The translations under genes and the position numbers were made by a program. Shown here in pieces: positions 33,875 through 44,689 of a stretch of 64,000 bases of DNA. The stretch spans positions 114,945-178,944 of the forward strand of contig JAAVTG010000663.1 in the NCBI GenBank assembly GCA_011947345.1, read 5' to 3'. Positions within the stretch are counted from its first letter, which is position 1; each line of letters starts with the position of its first letter. The DNA is from Phytophthora quininea (lineage: Eukaryota > Oomycota > Peronosporomycetes > Peronosporales > Peronosporaceae). The notes beneath the pieces were generated by a model. It did no database searches, had not been told where the DNA came from, and worked only from the letters and a program-made list of their open reading frames with translations.

Positions 33875-36806
33875 CTAACTATCAACTCCTGACGTGACGG
33901 ACGATTTCGACTCGATCCATTCGAAGCGGAACGTGAAGTCGGCACCTGAAAGAAATAAAACAAAGTTAGTAAGGCCAAAACGTCAAAGGGAGTCGATAAC
34001 ACCAAAGAACGCACCGTAGTGGACGAGAGTCGACTGCACCGCGAAGATCAACCAGACGAGGAGTCTTCCTTGCAGAAGCGTAAAGTGTTTTTCCAACACG
34101 AAGGCCACTTGGTAGATGGTCGAGACTGCGAACCGCTTCAACACGAACACTTGAAGAGAAACGAACAGCCCAAACTGCAGCAGCGCCAAAATGCCAATCA
34201 CCGTCATCCGCTGCTCGAATTCCTTCGCATTGCCAAAGTATCGGAAGTGCGTGGGATAATACAGGCGGTTCGGCAGCGTCTGCAGCACGGGCATATACAC
34301 CAAGTACAAGATGGGGATGATGAGCTGCATGTACGCGATGAGGCCCAGGTACTCGTTGTTAAAGAGCAGCTGCAGCGTCTGCTTGACTGCGATCGTATTT
34401 TGCGCTCGAGTTTCCTGGAGGACGCCACTGATGACTGGATTGCTTTTGCGAATCAACGGAACCAACTTCAGCGACGCGTCCTGCCACAACGTAGGAACCA
34501 GAAACGTCGATCGAGACTGCGAGTGCGACGACTTTGCCTCCACCGTCGCACCAATCAATTGCGATTTCCTCGGAGCTGATGGTTGCGGTGTCAATGGAAT
34601 GACTGGTGTCTCTGCGGCAGGAATCAAGGGTAGCACTCGGAAATTGTCTTTGTCCGAACAAATAGACTCGGTGTTCTCGATACTGCCGCGATGGGAAGAC
34701 TCCGAAGCAAGCGATTCCCTCGCAGCTTTAGCTTCAACGTGAGTGCTGATCCACCGCGTAGTCGCTGGGATAACCAACGTGACTTTGCGTAGTCGTTGTG
34801 CGAGTTTAGAGGCTGGAGCTGGTGGCAAAAACTTGAGGGGACTCGGCACTTGTCCTTCCATGACGACTGACGCATATCGAGACTTGATCTGTCTGACCGA
34901 GACGGCCTCCATTGTGCGCCGACTGTTGTTGTAGACGCAGCGAGCGGCCAACGTAACGAGCAGATCCGAGTTGGCTTTCGATAAATTGTGCGGCATCCCC
35001 GACAGTAGGCGAATAGTTCGCAGCTCGCCAGGATCGAGCTGCCCAGGGGCCTGCAGCAATTTGAGCGTCGTTACCACCAACGTGTTGAGCAACTTGGAGC
35101 TGCCGCCTGCAGTGACCACTGAGTCGAGAACGGACTGCGTACGCAGGAATTTCTGCTGCTGGTGCTGCATCTGCTTGAAGGAGCGGCACGCTAGAGCAAT
35201 GCGGGACCGACGAATCATCCCATGCAGCGACAGCGCCATCACCATCCCGTTGAATGTCAGCGTCACCGCGACCATACGCATCGAGTTGGCGCTGTGTAGA
35301 CACAGCACTGAGTAAATGGAGCTGAAGGCATCGACGCTGAAGATGACCACCTCAGGCAGATTGTCTTCCAAATGAGCCCCCACGCCACCTGGAGATTTTT
35401 AAAGCAATATTGATTGCCGTCAGAACCGCGAGCATCCCAAATTGAAGACGTCCATCTACTGCTAGAAACGCGGCCTGGTAGGCCTGGTAGATGTATATGA
35501 GAGAACCGTTTACGGCTGTGAGCATCAAAGACCGACGAGCACGAAAACTTCCGTCCTGCACACCCTCCAACGGGTGAGGACCCAGCACCAATCGAGCTGC
35601 CACCACCCAGATCACGATTAGGATTGGCGTTCCAGTGATGACCCCAAACGGAATCGGAAAGACCCAGCACGAAGCAATCAACATGACAGCCGCTGTCATA
35701 ACGATCGTAGCGATCGCTGCAATAATAAAAATCTTCGTTGTCGTTAGCGGCAGCTCTGGAATCCACGTCGTGATTTGTTTCATCCCAACGACCAAAGTAA
35801 TCGAGACAGCGAGGCCATTTCGGATCCAGAAGATGTAGTTGTCCAGCAGCCCCATCTGGATCGACTGCAAAGGCATCAGTTCAATCAAAATAATCAGCAG
35901 CAGCGGGGTGAGTGGGAAAAGAAAACAAACGGCCAAGACCCGTAGAATTGACACCCGTTGACAGTATTCATCCAGAGCCAGCATGCGCTCTACCGAATAC
36001 CGTCCGCAGTGGCTAACTTGGAGTCGTTCCCAGAGATCGTAGAGAGGAGCAAACGAGTACCTGTAGCCAAACATCGACACGGCTTGGACAAGATGACTGG
36101 GCTGCCGTTGCGGTGGTTCCGGTTCTGGTAGTACCGGTATCACAAAGGCCTCTCGTTTGCTAGGTAGAGACCATTCTTGCTTTGCTTTCACCTGGTTGTA
36201 TTCGACTACAGGGGCTGCTTTGCCTTGTTCGTGGTTGTCCGTATTTTGTGGTGGTTCAGGAAGAACTGTAGCTGGTTCTCGGAATTTGGGGACTGGTGCG
36301 CTTCGTCGTGGCTGTTGGAGTACTTCTGATAAGCTCGCCCTCGAGTTATTGTCCTGGTCTTCGTGAAGCACGTAGCTGCCTTGTCGAAGTAGAATTCTCG
36401 GTCCTGACTTGGTAGGCGACTCTGCTTTGCGCTTCTCGAAACTCCTGTCATTGTCCTGATGCAGCAGCGACAGACTGTCCAAAACCTGTCGCGCTTCCGG
36501 AGATCCTCGGATCAGCTGCGAGAAGCTGCTACTGCGCTTTAACGGAGACCGTCTCGCCTCGGATCGGATTGGAACGACTTCTGTGGTTTCGTCTGTTGGG
36601 AGTTCTTCGTCTTCCTTTGTGAGGTTGGCAATGGCGTTGAGTGTTGGTAATTGGACCGAAAGGCCTCGAATGTTGTGCAGAACGCTGCTGCTCCTCTTGA
36701 ACGGTCTGCGGACCCCTCCCAAGTGTGGGGCGACTGCTACTCCACGTCGTAGTTTGGGTCCACTGGGCAATTCCGGAGAGGAATTGTCGTTGTCTTGATC
36801 GACCAT
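33875..36806 (-). CDS. membrane-family copy 3, oomycete-type unknown
   Basis: About 970 residues with the longest N-terminal polar region of the cluster (about 270 residues, with RRPFKRSSSVLHNIRG and RRSPLKRSSSFSQLIRG as two similar basic units). Then LYDLWERLQVSHCGRYSVER, membrane segments such as LAVCFLFPLTPLLLIILIEL, VGAHLEDNLPEVVIFSVDAF, the linker LLQAPGQLDPGELRTIRLLS with LAARCVYNNSRR, and the C-terminal LQLLFNNEYLGLIAYMQ with three segments. A 69-base GT-AG intron (33946-34014) joins HYG to GADFTFRFEWIES before the TAG at 33875. The frame breaks between ALK and GAHLEDN (about 35370-35400), where two single bases appear missing. The ATG at 36806 (MVDQDNDNSSPE) is preferred. The repeated basic-Ser units could be phosphorylation sites. 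Confidence 0.75.
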
Positions 36807-37036
36807 GATGCCTGTCGAACCACCAACTAAGGCCTTCAACTTTTTACTTTCCACCGGGAATAGTCGTGCAGTACTTAGTTGCAACAGCTTTCAACGGCGA
36901 GACGTCGATAATAGCCGCATAAGCCGCAATTGTGTCTTGCTGGTTTCATCGTCTCGAACAGCAAAGCCGAAGACCTTGGTTCGTGTAGGCACAGCTAAAT
37001 ACTTTGTACAGGGCAAGATGAGCGGAATTTTACTCG

Positions 37037-39408
37037 CTATCTGCGATGAATCCAAAGGAACCGGAACGTGAAATCGACGCCAAAGTGCAACAGCGTCGAC
37101 TGGATGGCGAAAATGAGCCACGTGATTAATCTGCCCTCCACGAGCGTAAAGTGCGTCTCCAAGACAAACGCAATCTGGTAGTTCGTCGACACGGCGAAGC
37201 GAGTTGCCACGAGGACGTGCAGTACGATGAGCACCGCCAGCTGCAGAATCGCCAGGATCGAAATGACCGTCATGCGATCGATGAATTGACTCGCATGGTC
37301 CAGTAAGATGAGGTGCATCGGGTAGTACACTTGGTTGGGCAATGCCTGGAGCACCGACATAAAAAGCAAGTACAGCACTGGGATAAAGAACTGCGTGTAA
37401 GCGATGAGTCCCAGGTACTCGTTGTTGAACAGCAGCTGCAGCGACTGCTTGACTGCCTTCGTGTTCTTCCTGCGGGTCTCGACTAGAATGTCCCCAAGAA
37501 TCGGCTTCGAGGCCATCACAAGCGGCCGAAGCTTCGCTGAGGTGTCTGGGTCAATGAACACAGTCGGCAACGGTGCCGGATCTACTGGAGGTTGCTTCTT
37601 CGGGGTCGACATTTGCCCTGAGATCCATTTGGACGACGCCTTGACCAGTTTTGCCATCCGTGGAGAGGACGGCAGTCTTGGGAAGCTGCCTACGCTCGAA
37701 TTCGTATTAGACGTGGTCTTGCCGCTGGAAGTTCCACTGCGAACGCTGAAGGATCTCACCAAGCGACTATCAACACCGCTGCCAATTCTTGCGCTAGCTG
37801 CTGTGGTCAACAAAGCAGCTCGGATTCTCTGAGCCAGTCTAGAGGTGGGCTGCGGGGCCACCACAAAATGTACCGAGCCGAGAACTCGCCCCTCGATTGC
37901 TGCTGACGCATATCGCGACTTGATTTGCACCATCGAAATGGCCTCAGACATCCGTCGGTCATTGTTGTATACGCAGCGAGCTGCCAGCGATTGCAGTATG
38001 GCCGAATTGGCGTCCGAGAGTTTGTGCTGCTTCCCGGACAGCAGTCGAATGGCTCGCAATTCAGTGGAGTCAAGTTGGCCCGGAACTTGCAGCAGTTTGA
38101 GTGTCGTAGCCACCAAAGTCCGTAGCAGTTCAGGACTTCCATCCGCAGTCGAAGCCGACAAAAACGAGGGAGTGCGCTGGGCTTTACGTTGCTGCAGCTG
38201 CATGAGGAAGAAAGCCCTCGACTCCCTAGCCACTCTCGACCGTCGATTCATTCCGTGCAAGCTCAGCACCATGACCAGAATGTTGAGCAGGACGGTGACG
38301 GCGACCATTTTGAACGAGTTGGTTCCTCGCATGCAGATGACAGAGTACACGGAACTGAAGATATCGACCGTGAAGACGATCATCTCTGGCAAGTTGTCTT
38401 CGAGGTGCGTCCCGAGTGCCACTAACGTGTTTTTCATGGCCAGATTGATTACTGGTAGTAGAGCAACTAGCAGCAGTTGGAAGAAGCCATTGGACTCTAC
38501 GAAGAGAGCCTGGTAGCCCTGGTAGATGAAGAAAAGTGAGGACTGCGCTGCGATGATCTGAAGGAACCTTCGGCCACGGAAATCTCCGTCTTGCACTCCT
38601 TCCAGAGAGTATGGCCCCAACACCAGCCGAGAAGCAATCGCCAAGATCATCGCAAGGGCCGGTGATCCGGTCAACGCGAGGAAAGGGATGGGGAAGACCC
38701 ACAATTCCGCCACTAGCACGCCCAAACCTCCATACACAGCAGCCGAACTAACGGCAATGACCAGCGCCTGCTTGATGCTTAACGACAGCTCTGGGATACA
38801 CGACTTGGCCTGCAAGATCATGCTCATGACGGTGATGACCACCGTGACGTCGTGTCGTATCCAGAAGACGTAGTTGGCGCCTGCTCCGTCGTCTGGAGGT
38901 CGTAACGGGAAGACTTCGATCACCACAATCACGAACAGCGGAAGCAACGGGGCGATCGCACACACTGTCAGCACTCTCTTGAAGGACGTCCGATTGCAAT
39001 ACTCCTCCAGAGCAAGCATCCGTTCGACAGAGTATTGGCCGCAGTGACTCACTTGGAACTTCTCCCAGAGATCGTATAGTGGCGCTAAGGAATAGCCGAA
39101 CATGGAGATCGTCGCCACGATGTGACTCGGTTGTCGTAGTGGAAGTGGGGAGGCCCTAGAGCCTTCTGCTGCGTGTGAACTGCCTCCTCGATACTCTCCA
39201 AGTTTTTGCTACTGCGCGGGGTCAACACGCCGACCGGTTGGGGGACAATCACGGCCACTTCGCGAATGCTTCGAAGAAAACTGCTATGGCGAGGACGTTG
39301 GATACGAGCATCGGACACTCGAGGGGAGACGCGGATGTTGCGGAAGACTCTGCTGTCTCGTCGATGACCTTGGTCGGTGGACACACTAACGCTCAAAGCG
39401 CCCTCCAT
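37037..39408 (-). CDS. membrane-family copy 4, last intron lost
   Basis: About 790 residues starting MEGALSVSVSTDQG at 39408. One base is missing near 39110, after which LRQPSHIVATISMFGYSLAP leads into LYDLWEKFQVSHCGQYSVER. The layout matches copies 2 and 3: membrane segments, GTHLEDNLPEMIVFTVDIFS, LLQVPGQLDSTELRAIRLLS, LAARCVYNNDRR, LQLLFNNEYLGLIAYTQ and three terminal segments. Unlike copies 2 and 3, the end reads straight through LLHFGVDFTFRFLWIHRR with no intron between the Gly and the DFxFRF tail. The intron has therefore been removed exactly. Function unknown. Confidence 0.75.
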
Positions 39409-39550
39409 CGCCTACTCGTCCACGACAAGTGAGTGGTCAGGAATGCTACAAGACATGGTGCAGAAATGACGAGAATAGGTTGTGGTAAGACTTGTCTGGA
39501 GGAGGTTTCGCCGCAGTTCTCGAAGACGACAAGGCATGGCGTTGTGAAGA

Positions 39551-41701
39551 AGTTCATGCATGCAACAAATCAAAGTGCGGGCCCGTGACGAGGTGGGGGT
39601 AAGCAACTTCATCATCTAGAAGTCGTGATGACCAGTACTGCGTGCCATACCATCATCCGGGTACTTGTCTGCATGCAGTTCATGACCAGGTCCCTATTGC
39701 TAAACATGCAAGACTTTCTTTACTGTTAGGAATTGGTTTCTGCTATCAAACTACACTCGGATATTGCTTGTCCTGGCTAATAAATCACTGCTTCTTGTCC
39801 TCTTTCATCTCTCTTCCTCCTCCTCCTCTTCCTCGCTCTGCTGTAGTGCTGGATGGCTAAGCACACTGTCCATCGTCTGCAGCCGCTCGCTCGGGTCGAA
39901 CTGCAGCATCTCGTCGAGCAGGTTCATGGTCTGCGGCTCCAGCTGCGCGTCCAGCCGCCACTGCTGGAGCACGCCCCGACAGCCCAGCGCCTTGACCTCG
40001 GCAAAGTCGGGGCTCGAGGGCGACGCCAGCTGCAGCAGCGGCGCGCCCGTGAGCAGCATGAAGAGCACGATGCCCAGCGACCAGACGTCGGCCGCCACGG
40101 GGTCGTAGCTCTGCTGCGCCACCACCTCTGGTGCCGCGTAGGGCGGCTTCCCCACGCAGCCCGAGGCGCGTTGGTCGGCCCTGGTGCTGAGCCCAAAGTC
40201 GCCGAGCTTGCAGCGGCCGTCGGAGGCCACCAGGACGTTCTCAAGCGACACGTCTCGGTGGGCCAAATTGCACTCGGTGCAGGAAGCGCAGCCCCTGGGC
40301 CAGGTCTCGCACGATGGCCAGAGCTCTGCGCTGGCCCAGTCGGCTCTGCGGCTGCGTGTGCATGAGGTGGCTCAGCAGGTCACCACCCGAGCAGTGCTCC
40401 ATGACGAGCACCAGACGCGACTGCTGCACGAAGGCGTCGAAGAGCTGCACCACATTGGGGTGTCGGCGGCGCTGCCTGGTGAGCTGCGAGGCGGCCTGCC
40501 ACTCCTTCCAGGGGCCGAGCAGGCGGCCGTCGGCGCAGCGCCGCAGCTGGCCGGCGCACTTGACCACGACCGAGCGGGTCTGGCCAGTGGCGGTGGCGGT
40601 GGCGCTGCTGTTGCTGTTGCTGCTGATGTGGCCCAGGTAGATCTGCGGCGCCAGTCGGGAGCTGACTTTGATCTGGCGGCGGGAATTCCTGGCGGGGCGG
40701 CTGCTATTGCTGCTGCGCGTGGAGGAGGTGGGGCGGCTGCACACCAGCGTGGCTGTCATGGGATTGTTGGGGTAGGCTGGGTAGGCTCGGCTCGAGCTGT
40801 GTGCTGTGTGTGCTGGCGGGAGAATGGCCAAGTGCCGGGCTTGTGACACAAGTTTGTGATGGGGTTGAAGTAGGAGGCGCGCTCCCGACTCGTCTATGGG
40901 TCGTCGACGCACGCGTTCGGCGACGGGCCATTGCCACGTCGCATGATGTCAAGCCAACCGCGCGCGCGCACGTCGCCTGCATGGGCGGTGACGTCGCCCT
41001 CCAGCGAATCTTTGGCGACCGTCGGAACATTGTTGCCTTTGCTTGCAGCACAGTTCGCCAACGAACCAACTTGCCGCCAAGTCGTGGGTTGCACAGTGCC
41101 AGGAGAGAAGTGGCCGTCGAGTCGTTCGCGTTGACGCTGTACGTGTAGCAGCGCCGCACGCTGGGAAGCAGTGCCCGCAGCAGGTGGGAGGGCTGCTGCT
41201 ACTCTGCCGTGACAAACCGTCTGCTCCCCGAGCGGATCCCGGTCTCCTTCTAGGACTGCTGACGGCAGTGCTGTCGCCGTCGGCGCGCTGTGCGGCACAG
41301 TGCCGTCGCCAAGGTGACTCGGGTGCCGCTGTACCTTCGATTGGAGCTCGTGCTTGGACGAACGCGCGCGCTGCAACAACCAGTGCTCAAATCCTGCGGG
41401 TGACTCACGTGCTTGGCGTGACGCACCGCGAGGCCCCAATCAGGAGGCGGGCCAGCTTCAACAGGGGGCAACTCGAGCGCGCTGGGCGTCATCGAGCAAC
41501 CAGTTGTTGCCGCCAGCTTCAAGTTACGACCGATTTGTGCTGCTCTCGCAGCTCTGCCCAGTGCGGCAACAACATCTTTGCTGCTTGCCTCTTGGTCTCG
41601 GCTGCCACCACGCGACGCGGCGCGAAGATGGGCGGGCCTGCTTCCTTCCGGCTACTTGGCTCGAGATTCACGCACCGGAACGCTGCCGACCAGGTACTGT
41701 A
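39551..41701. repeat. left arm of a large inverted repeat
   Basis: This segment is the reverse complement of 42410-44562, almost base for base. Landmarks: GCAACTTCATCATCTAGAAG here against CTTCTAGATAATGAAGTTGC in the other arm at the outer end, and GCGTTCCGGTGCGTGAATCT (right arm) against its complement at the inner end. The differences I could see are one SNP and a GG/AG change near the outer end, a 2-base deletion near 40272, and single-base run-length differences near 40880 and 41576. It carries a kinase gene reading outward from the centre. Confidence 0.9.
39805..40759 (-). pseudogene. kinase gene in the left arm, broken by a 2-base deletion
   Basis: Left-arm copy of the intact kinase at 43353-44309. 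From the ATG at 40759 it matches the other copy through LVLVMEHCSGGDLLSHL and LAQGLRFLHR. Two bases (GA) are then missing where the right arm reads the codons for HRECNLAHRD, near 40272. The frame turns to VQFGPPRRVA and stops, while the rest (MAHRDVSLENVL, GDFGLST, YAAPEVV, DVWSLGIVLFMLLTG) continues in another frame to 39805. Unlike most breaks in this window, this one is a 2-base loss, and the second copy shows the unbroken form directly. A real disabling mutation and an assembly error both remain possible. Confidence 0.75.
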
Positions 41702-42409
41702 GCCGACCAAGTGAATTTCATGTACTGGGGCCTTTTTGTTTATGTTTCTACGATAAGAAATTGTTATCGCTGTGTTCCAACACGAAGGTATTGGGAATCG
41801 GAAAGTTGAGCGCTTGGCTTTTCAGGGTGTTGTGAGAGTAGGAGTGTTTTCGCCATTCCAATCACAAAGTATACATATTATTCAAACGGTATATCGTCGG
41901 CACAACGACTTAATATTCGAGTTGGCTCTTTGAACGCGTATTTCGGATGAAGTTAAGACAATCGAAAGTTGGTGTCATCGAGAATGGGATCGACAGGCGA
42001 GGATACTTTTCAAGACAGATAAGATTTTACAGACTCAACCTCGGACTAGATATCTGCGTCTTGTATTGGTTGCTCGGGCTCCAATGTACAGCATTGATGT
42101 TCTTGCATCGCGGTATGTGATGATAACTACACCAACTTGTCAAGAGAAGTTTAAAATGCACTGCAGAGCAACAACAGTGCATCATGACCAATGACCACTT
42201 GCAGAGATCTACTCATCTGAATACTATACGCGCTGTCAGCTTGCAAAACATTCCCACTTCTTCTCAGCATTGGAGCAACAAAACAAACCCTCCAAAGCCA
42301 AATAGTAGAATTTAAGAAACTATGTTCTGCTTCCTTCCAACTCGCTCACCCGTAACGCGCCCAACCTCGTCGACTCACAAAGTTTCTGTCCGATCGACGA
42401 TCTACATGT
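41702..42409. other. spacer between the inverted-repeat arms
   Basis: About 708 bases of unique, A/T-richer sequence with no open frame of note and no recognised motif. It forms the loop of the palindrome. Confidence 0.6.
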
Positions 42410-42420
42410 ACAGTTCCTGG

Positions 42421-43218
42421 TCGGCAGCGTTCCGGTGCGTGAATCTCGAGCCAAGTAGCCGGAAGGAAGCAGGCCCGCCCATCTTCGCGCCGCGTCGCGT
42501 GGTGGCAGCCGAGACCAAGAGGCAAGCAGCAAAAGATGTTGTTGCCGCACTGGGCAGAGCTGCGAGAGCAGCACAAATCGGTCGTAACTTGAAGCTGGCG
42601 GCAACAACTGGTTGCTCGATGACGCCCAGCGCGCTCGAGTTGCCCCCTGTTGAAGCTGGCCCGCCTCCTGATTGGGGCCTCGCGGTGCGTCACGCCAAGC
42701 ACGTGAGTCACCCGCAGGATTTGAGCACTGGTTGTTGCAGCGCGCGCGTTCGTCCAAGCACGAGCTCCAATCGAAGGTACAGCGGCACCCGAGTCACCTT
42801 GGCGACGGCACTGTGCCGCACAGCGCGCCGACGGCGACAGCACTGCCGTCAGCAGTCCTAGAAGGAGACCGGGATCCGCTCGGGGAGCAGACGGTTTGTC
42901 ACGGCAGAGTAGCAGCAGCCCTCCCACCTGCTGCGGGCACTGCTTCCCAGCGTGCGGCGCTGCTACACGTACAGCGTCAACGCGAACGACTCGACGGCCA
43001 CTTCTCTCCTGGCACTGTGCAACCCACGACTTGGCGGCAAGTTGGTTCGTTGGCGAACTGTGCTGCAAGCAAAGGCAACAATGTTCCGACGGTCGCCAAA
43101 GATTCGCTGGAGGGCGACGTCACCGCCCATGCAGGCGACGTGCGCGCGCGCGGTTGGCTTGACATCATGCGACGTGGCAATGGCCCGTCGCCGAACGCGT
43201 GCGTCGACGACCCATAGA
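42421..43218. other. unassigned open stretch upstream of the arm kinase
   Basis: Long frames are open on both strands here (and in the mirror segment 40900-41690). The plus frame from about 42421 reads SAAFRCVNLEPSSRKEAGPP and continues with alternating Ala/Arg-rich stretches to 42861. The minus frame is open 43068-42346. No motif, signal peptide or membrane segment decides between them, and the arms differ in one T/A run that changes the frame. It may be the long promoter and leader of the kinase, or a degenerate gene. Confidence 0.2.
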
Positions 43219-43352
43219 CGAGTCGGGAGCGCGCCTCCCTACTTCAACCCCATCACAAACTTGTGTCACAAGCCCGGCACTTGGCCATTCTCCCGCCAGC
43301 ACACACAGCACACAGCTCGAGCCGAGCCTACCCAGCCTACCCCAACAATCCC

Positions 43353-44309
43353 ATGACAGCCACGCTGGTGTGCAGCCGCCCCACCTCCTCCACGCGCAGC
43401 AGCAATAGCAGCCGCCCCGCCAGGAATTCCCGCCGCCAGATCAAAGTCAGCTCCCGACTGGCGCCGCAGATCTACCTGGGCCACATCAGCAGCAACAGCA
43501 ACAGCAGCGCCACCGCCACCGCCACTGGCCAGACCCGCTCGGTCGTGGTCAAGTGCGCCGGCCAGCTGCGGCGCTGCGCCGACGGCCGCCTGCTCGGCCC
43601 CTGGAAGGAGTGGCAGGCCGCCTCGCAGCTCACCAGGCAGCGCCGCCGACACCCCAATGTGGTGCAGCTCTTCGACGCCTTCGTGCAGCAGTCGCGTCTG
43701 GTGCTCGTCATGGAGCACTGCTCGGGTGGTGACCTGCTGAGCCACCTCATGCACACGCAGCCGCAGAGCCGACTGGGCCAGCGCAGAGCTCTGGCCATCG
43801 TGCGAGACCTGGCCCAGGGGCTGCGCTTCCTGCACCGAGAGTGCAATTTGGCCCACCGAGACGTGTCGCTTGAGAACGTCCTGGTGGCCTCCGACGGCCG
43901 CTGCAAGCTCGGCGACTTTGGGCTCAGCACCAGGGCCGACCAACGCGCCTCGGGCTGCGTGGGGAAGCCGCCCTACGCGGCACCAGAGGTGGTGGCGCAG
44001 CAGAGCTACGACCCCGTGGCGGCCGACGTCTGGTCGCTGGGCATCGTGCTCTTCATGCTGCTCACGGGCGCGCCGCTGCTGCAGCTGGCGTCGCCCTCGA
44101 GCCCCGACTTTGCCGAGGTCAAGGCGCTGGGCTGTCGGGGCGTGCTCCAGCAGTGGCGGCTGGACGCGCAGCTGGAGCCGCAGACCATGAACCTGCTCGA
44201 CGAGATGCTGCAGTTCGACCCGAGCGAGCGGCTGCAGACGATGGACAGTGTGCTTAGCCATCCAGCACTACAGCAGAGCGAGGAAGAGGAGGAGGAGGAA
44301 GAGAGATGA
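43353..44309 (+). CDS. serine/threonine protein kinase in the right arm, intact
   Basis: An uninterrupted 318-residue kinase from the ATG at 43353 (MTATLVCSRPTSSTRSSN). The upstream in-frame extension to 43263 is less likely because it begins without ATG. A Ser/Arg-rich N-terminus and a Ser/Asn/Thr-Ala repeat precede the domain: beta-3 Lys in SVVVKCAGQL, hinge VLVMEHCSGGDLLSHL, catalytic loop HRDVSLENVL, LGDFGLST, YAAPEVV, DVWSLGIVLFMLLTGAPLLQ, MLQFDPSERLQ and HPAL. It ends in an unusually acidic run of Glu residues before ER-stop. All catalytic residues are present. It is family-related to 7839-8705 and identical over most of its length to the broken left-arm copy. Confidence 0.88.
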   Translation: MTATLVCSRPTSSTRSSNSSRPARNSRRQIKVSSRLAPQIYLGHISSNSNSSATATATGQTRSVVVKCAGQLRRCADGRLLGPWKEWQAASQLTRQRRRHPNVVQLFDAFVQQSRLVLVMEHCSGGDLLSHLMHTQPQSRLGQRRALAIVRDLAQGLRFLHRECNLAHRDVSLENVLVASDGRCKLGDFGLSTRADQRASGCVGKPPYAAPEVVAQQSYDPVAADVWSLGIVLFMLLTGAPLLQLASPSSPDFAEVKALGCRGVLQQWRLDAQLEPQTMNLLDEMLQFDPSERLQTMDSVLSHPALQQSEEEEEEEER

Positions 44310-44689
44310 AAGAGGACAAGAAGCAGTGATTTATTAGCCAGGACAAGCAATATCCGAGTGTAGTTTGATAGCAGAAACCAATTCCTAACAGTAAAGAAAG
44401 TCTTGCATGTTTAGCAATAGGGACCTGGTCATGAACTGCATGCAGACAAGTACCCGGATGATGGTATGGCACGCAGTACTGGTCATCACGACTTCTAGAT
44501 AATGAAGTTGCTTACCCCCACCTCGTCACAGGCCCGCACTTTGATTTGATGCATGGGTGAACTCCCACTGCATTCAAAGCAGAAAACATGTAACAGGGAG
44601 GGCGCCGTTCCACGCCACAACCAATTTTCAACTTAGCCTGAATGAAAAATCTTCGCGAAGTTGTGCAGAGCTAACCACAGTGTAAGATA

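Larger units (their letters stand above)
42410..44562. repeat. right arm of the inverted repeat
   Basis: Reverse complement of 39551-41701. Similarity stops sharply at the inner end near TACAGTTCCTGG and fades at the outer end just past GCCCGCACTTTGATTTGATG, where the two flanks read TTGATGCATGGG against TTGTTGCATGCA. The arm holds the intact kinase (43353-44309) and its upstream 0.9 kb. Near-identity means either a recent inverted duplication, gene conversion between arms, or an assembly artefact. Confidence 0.9.

Noticed and set aside
40801..41702. Plus-strand frames in the left arm (mirror of 42346-43068 minus)
   Set aside because: Open on both strands without motifs; one run-length difference between arms changes the frame, so no coding claim is safe.
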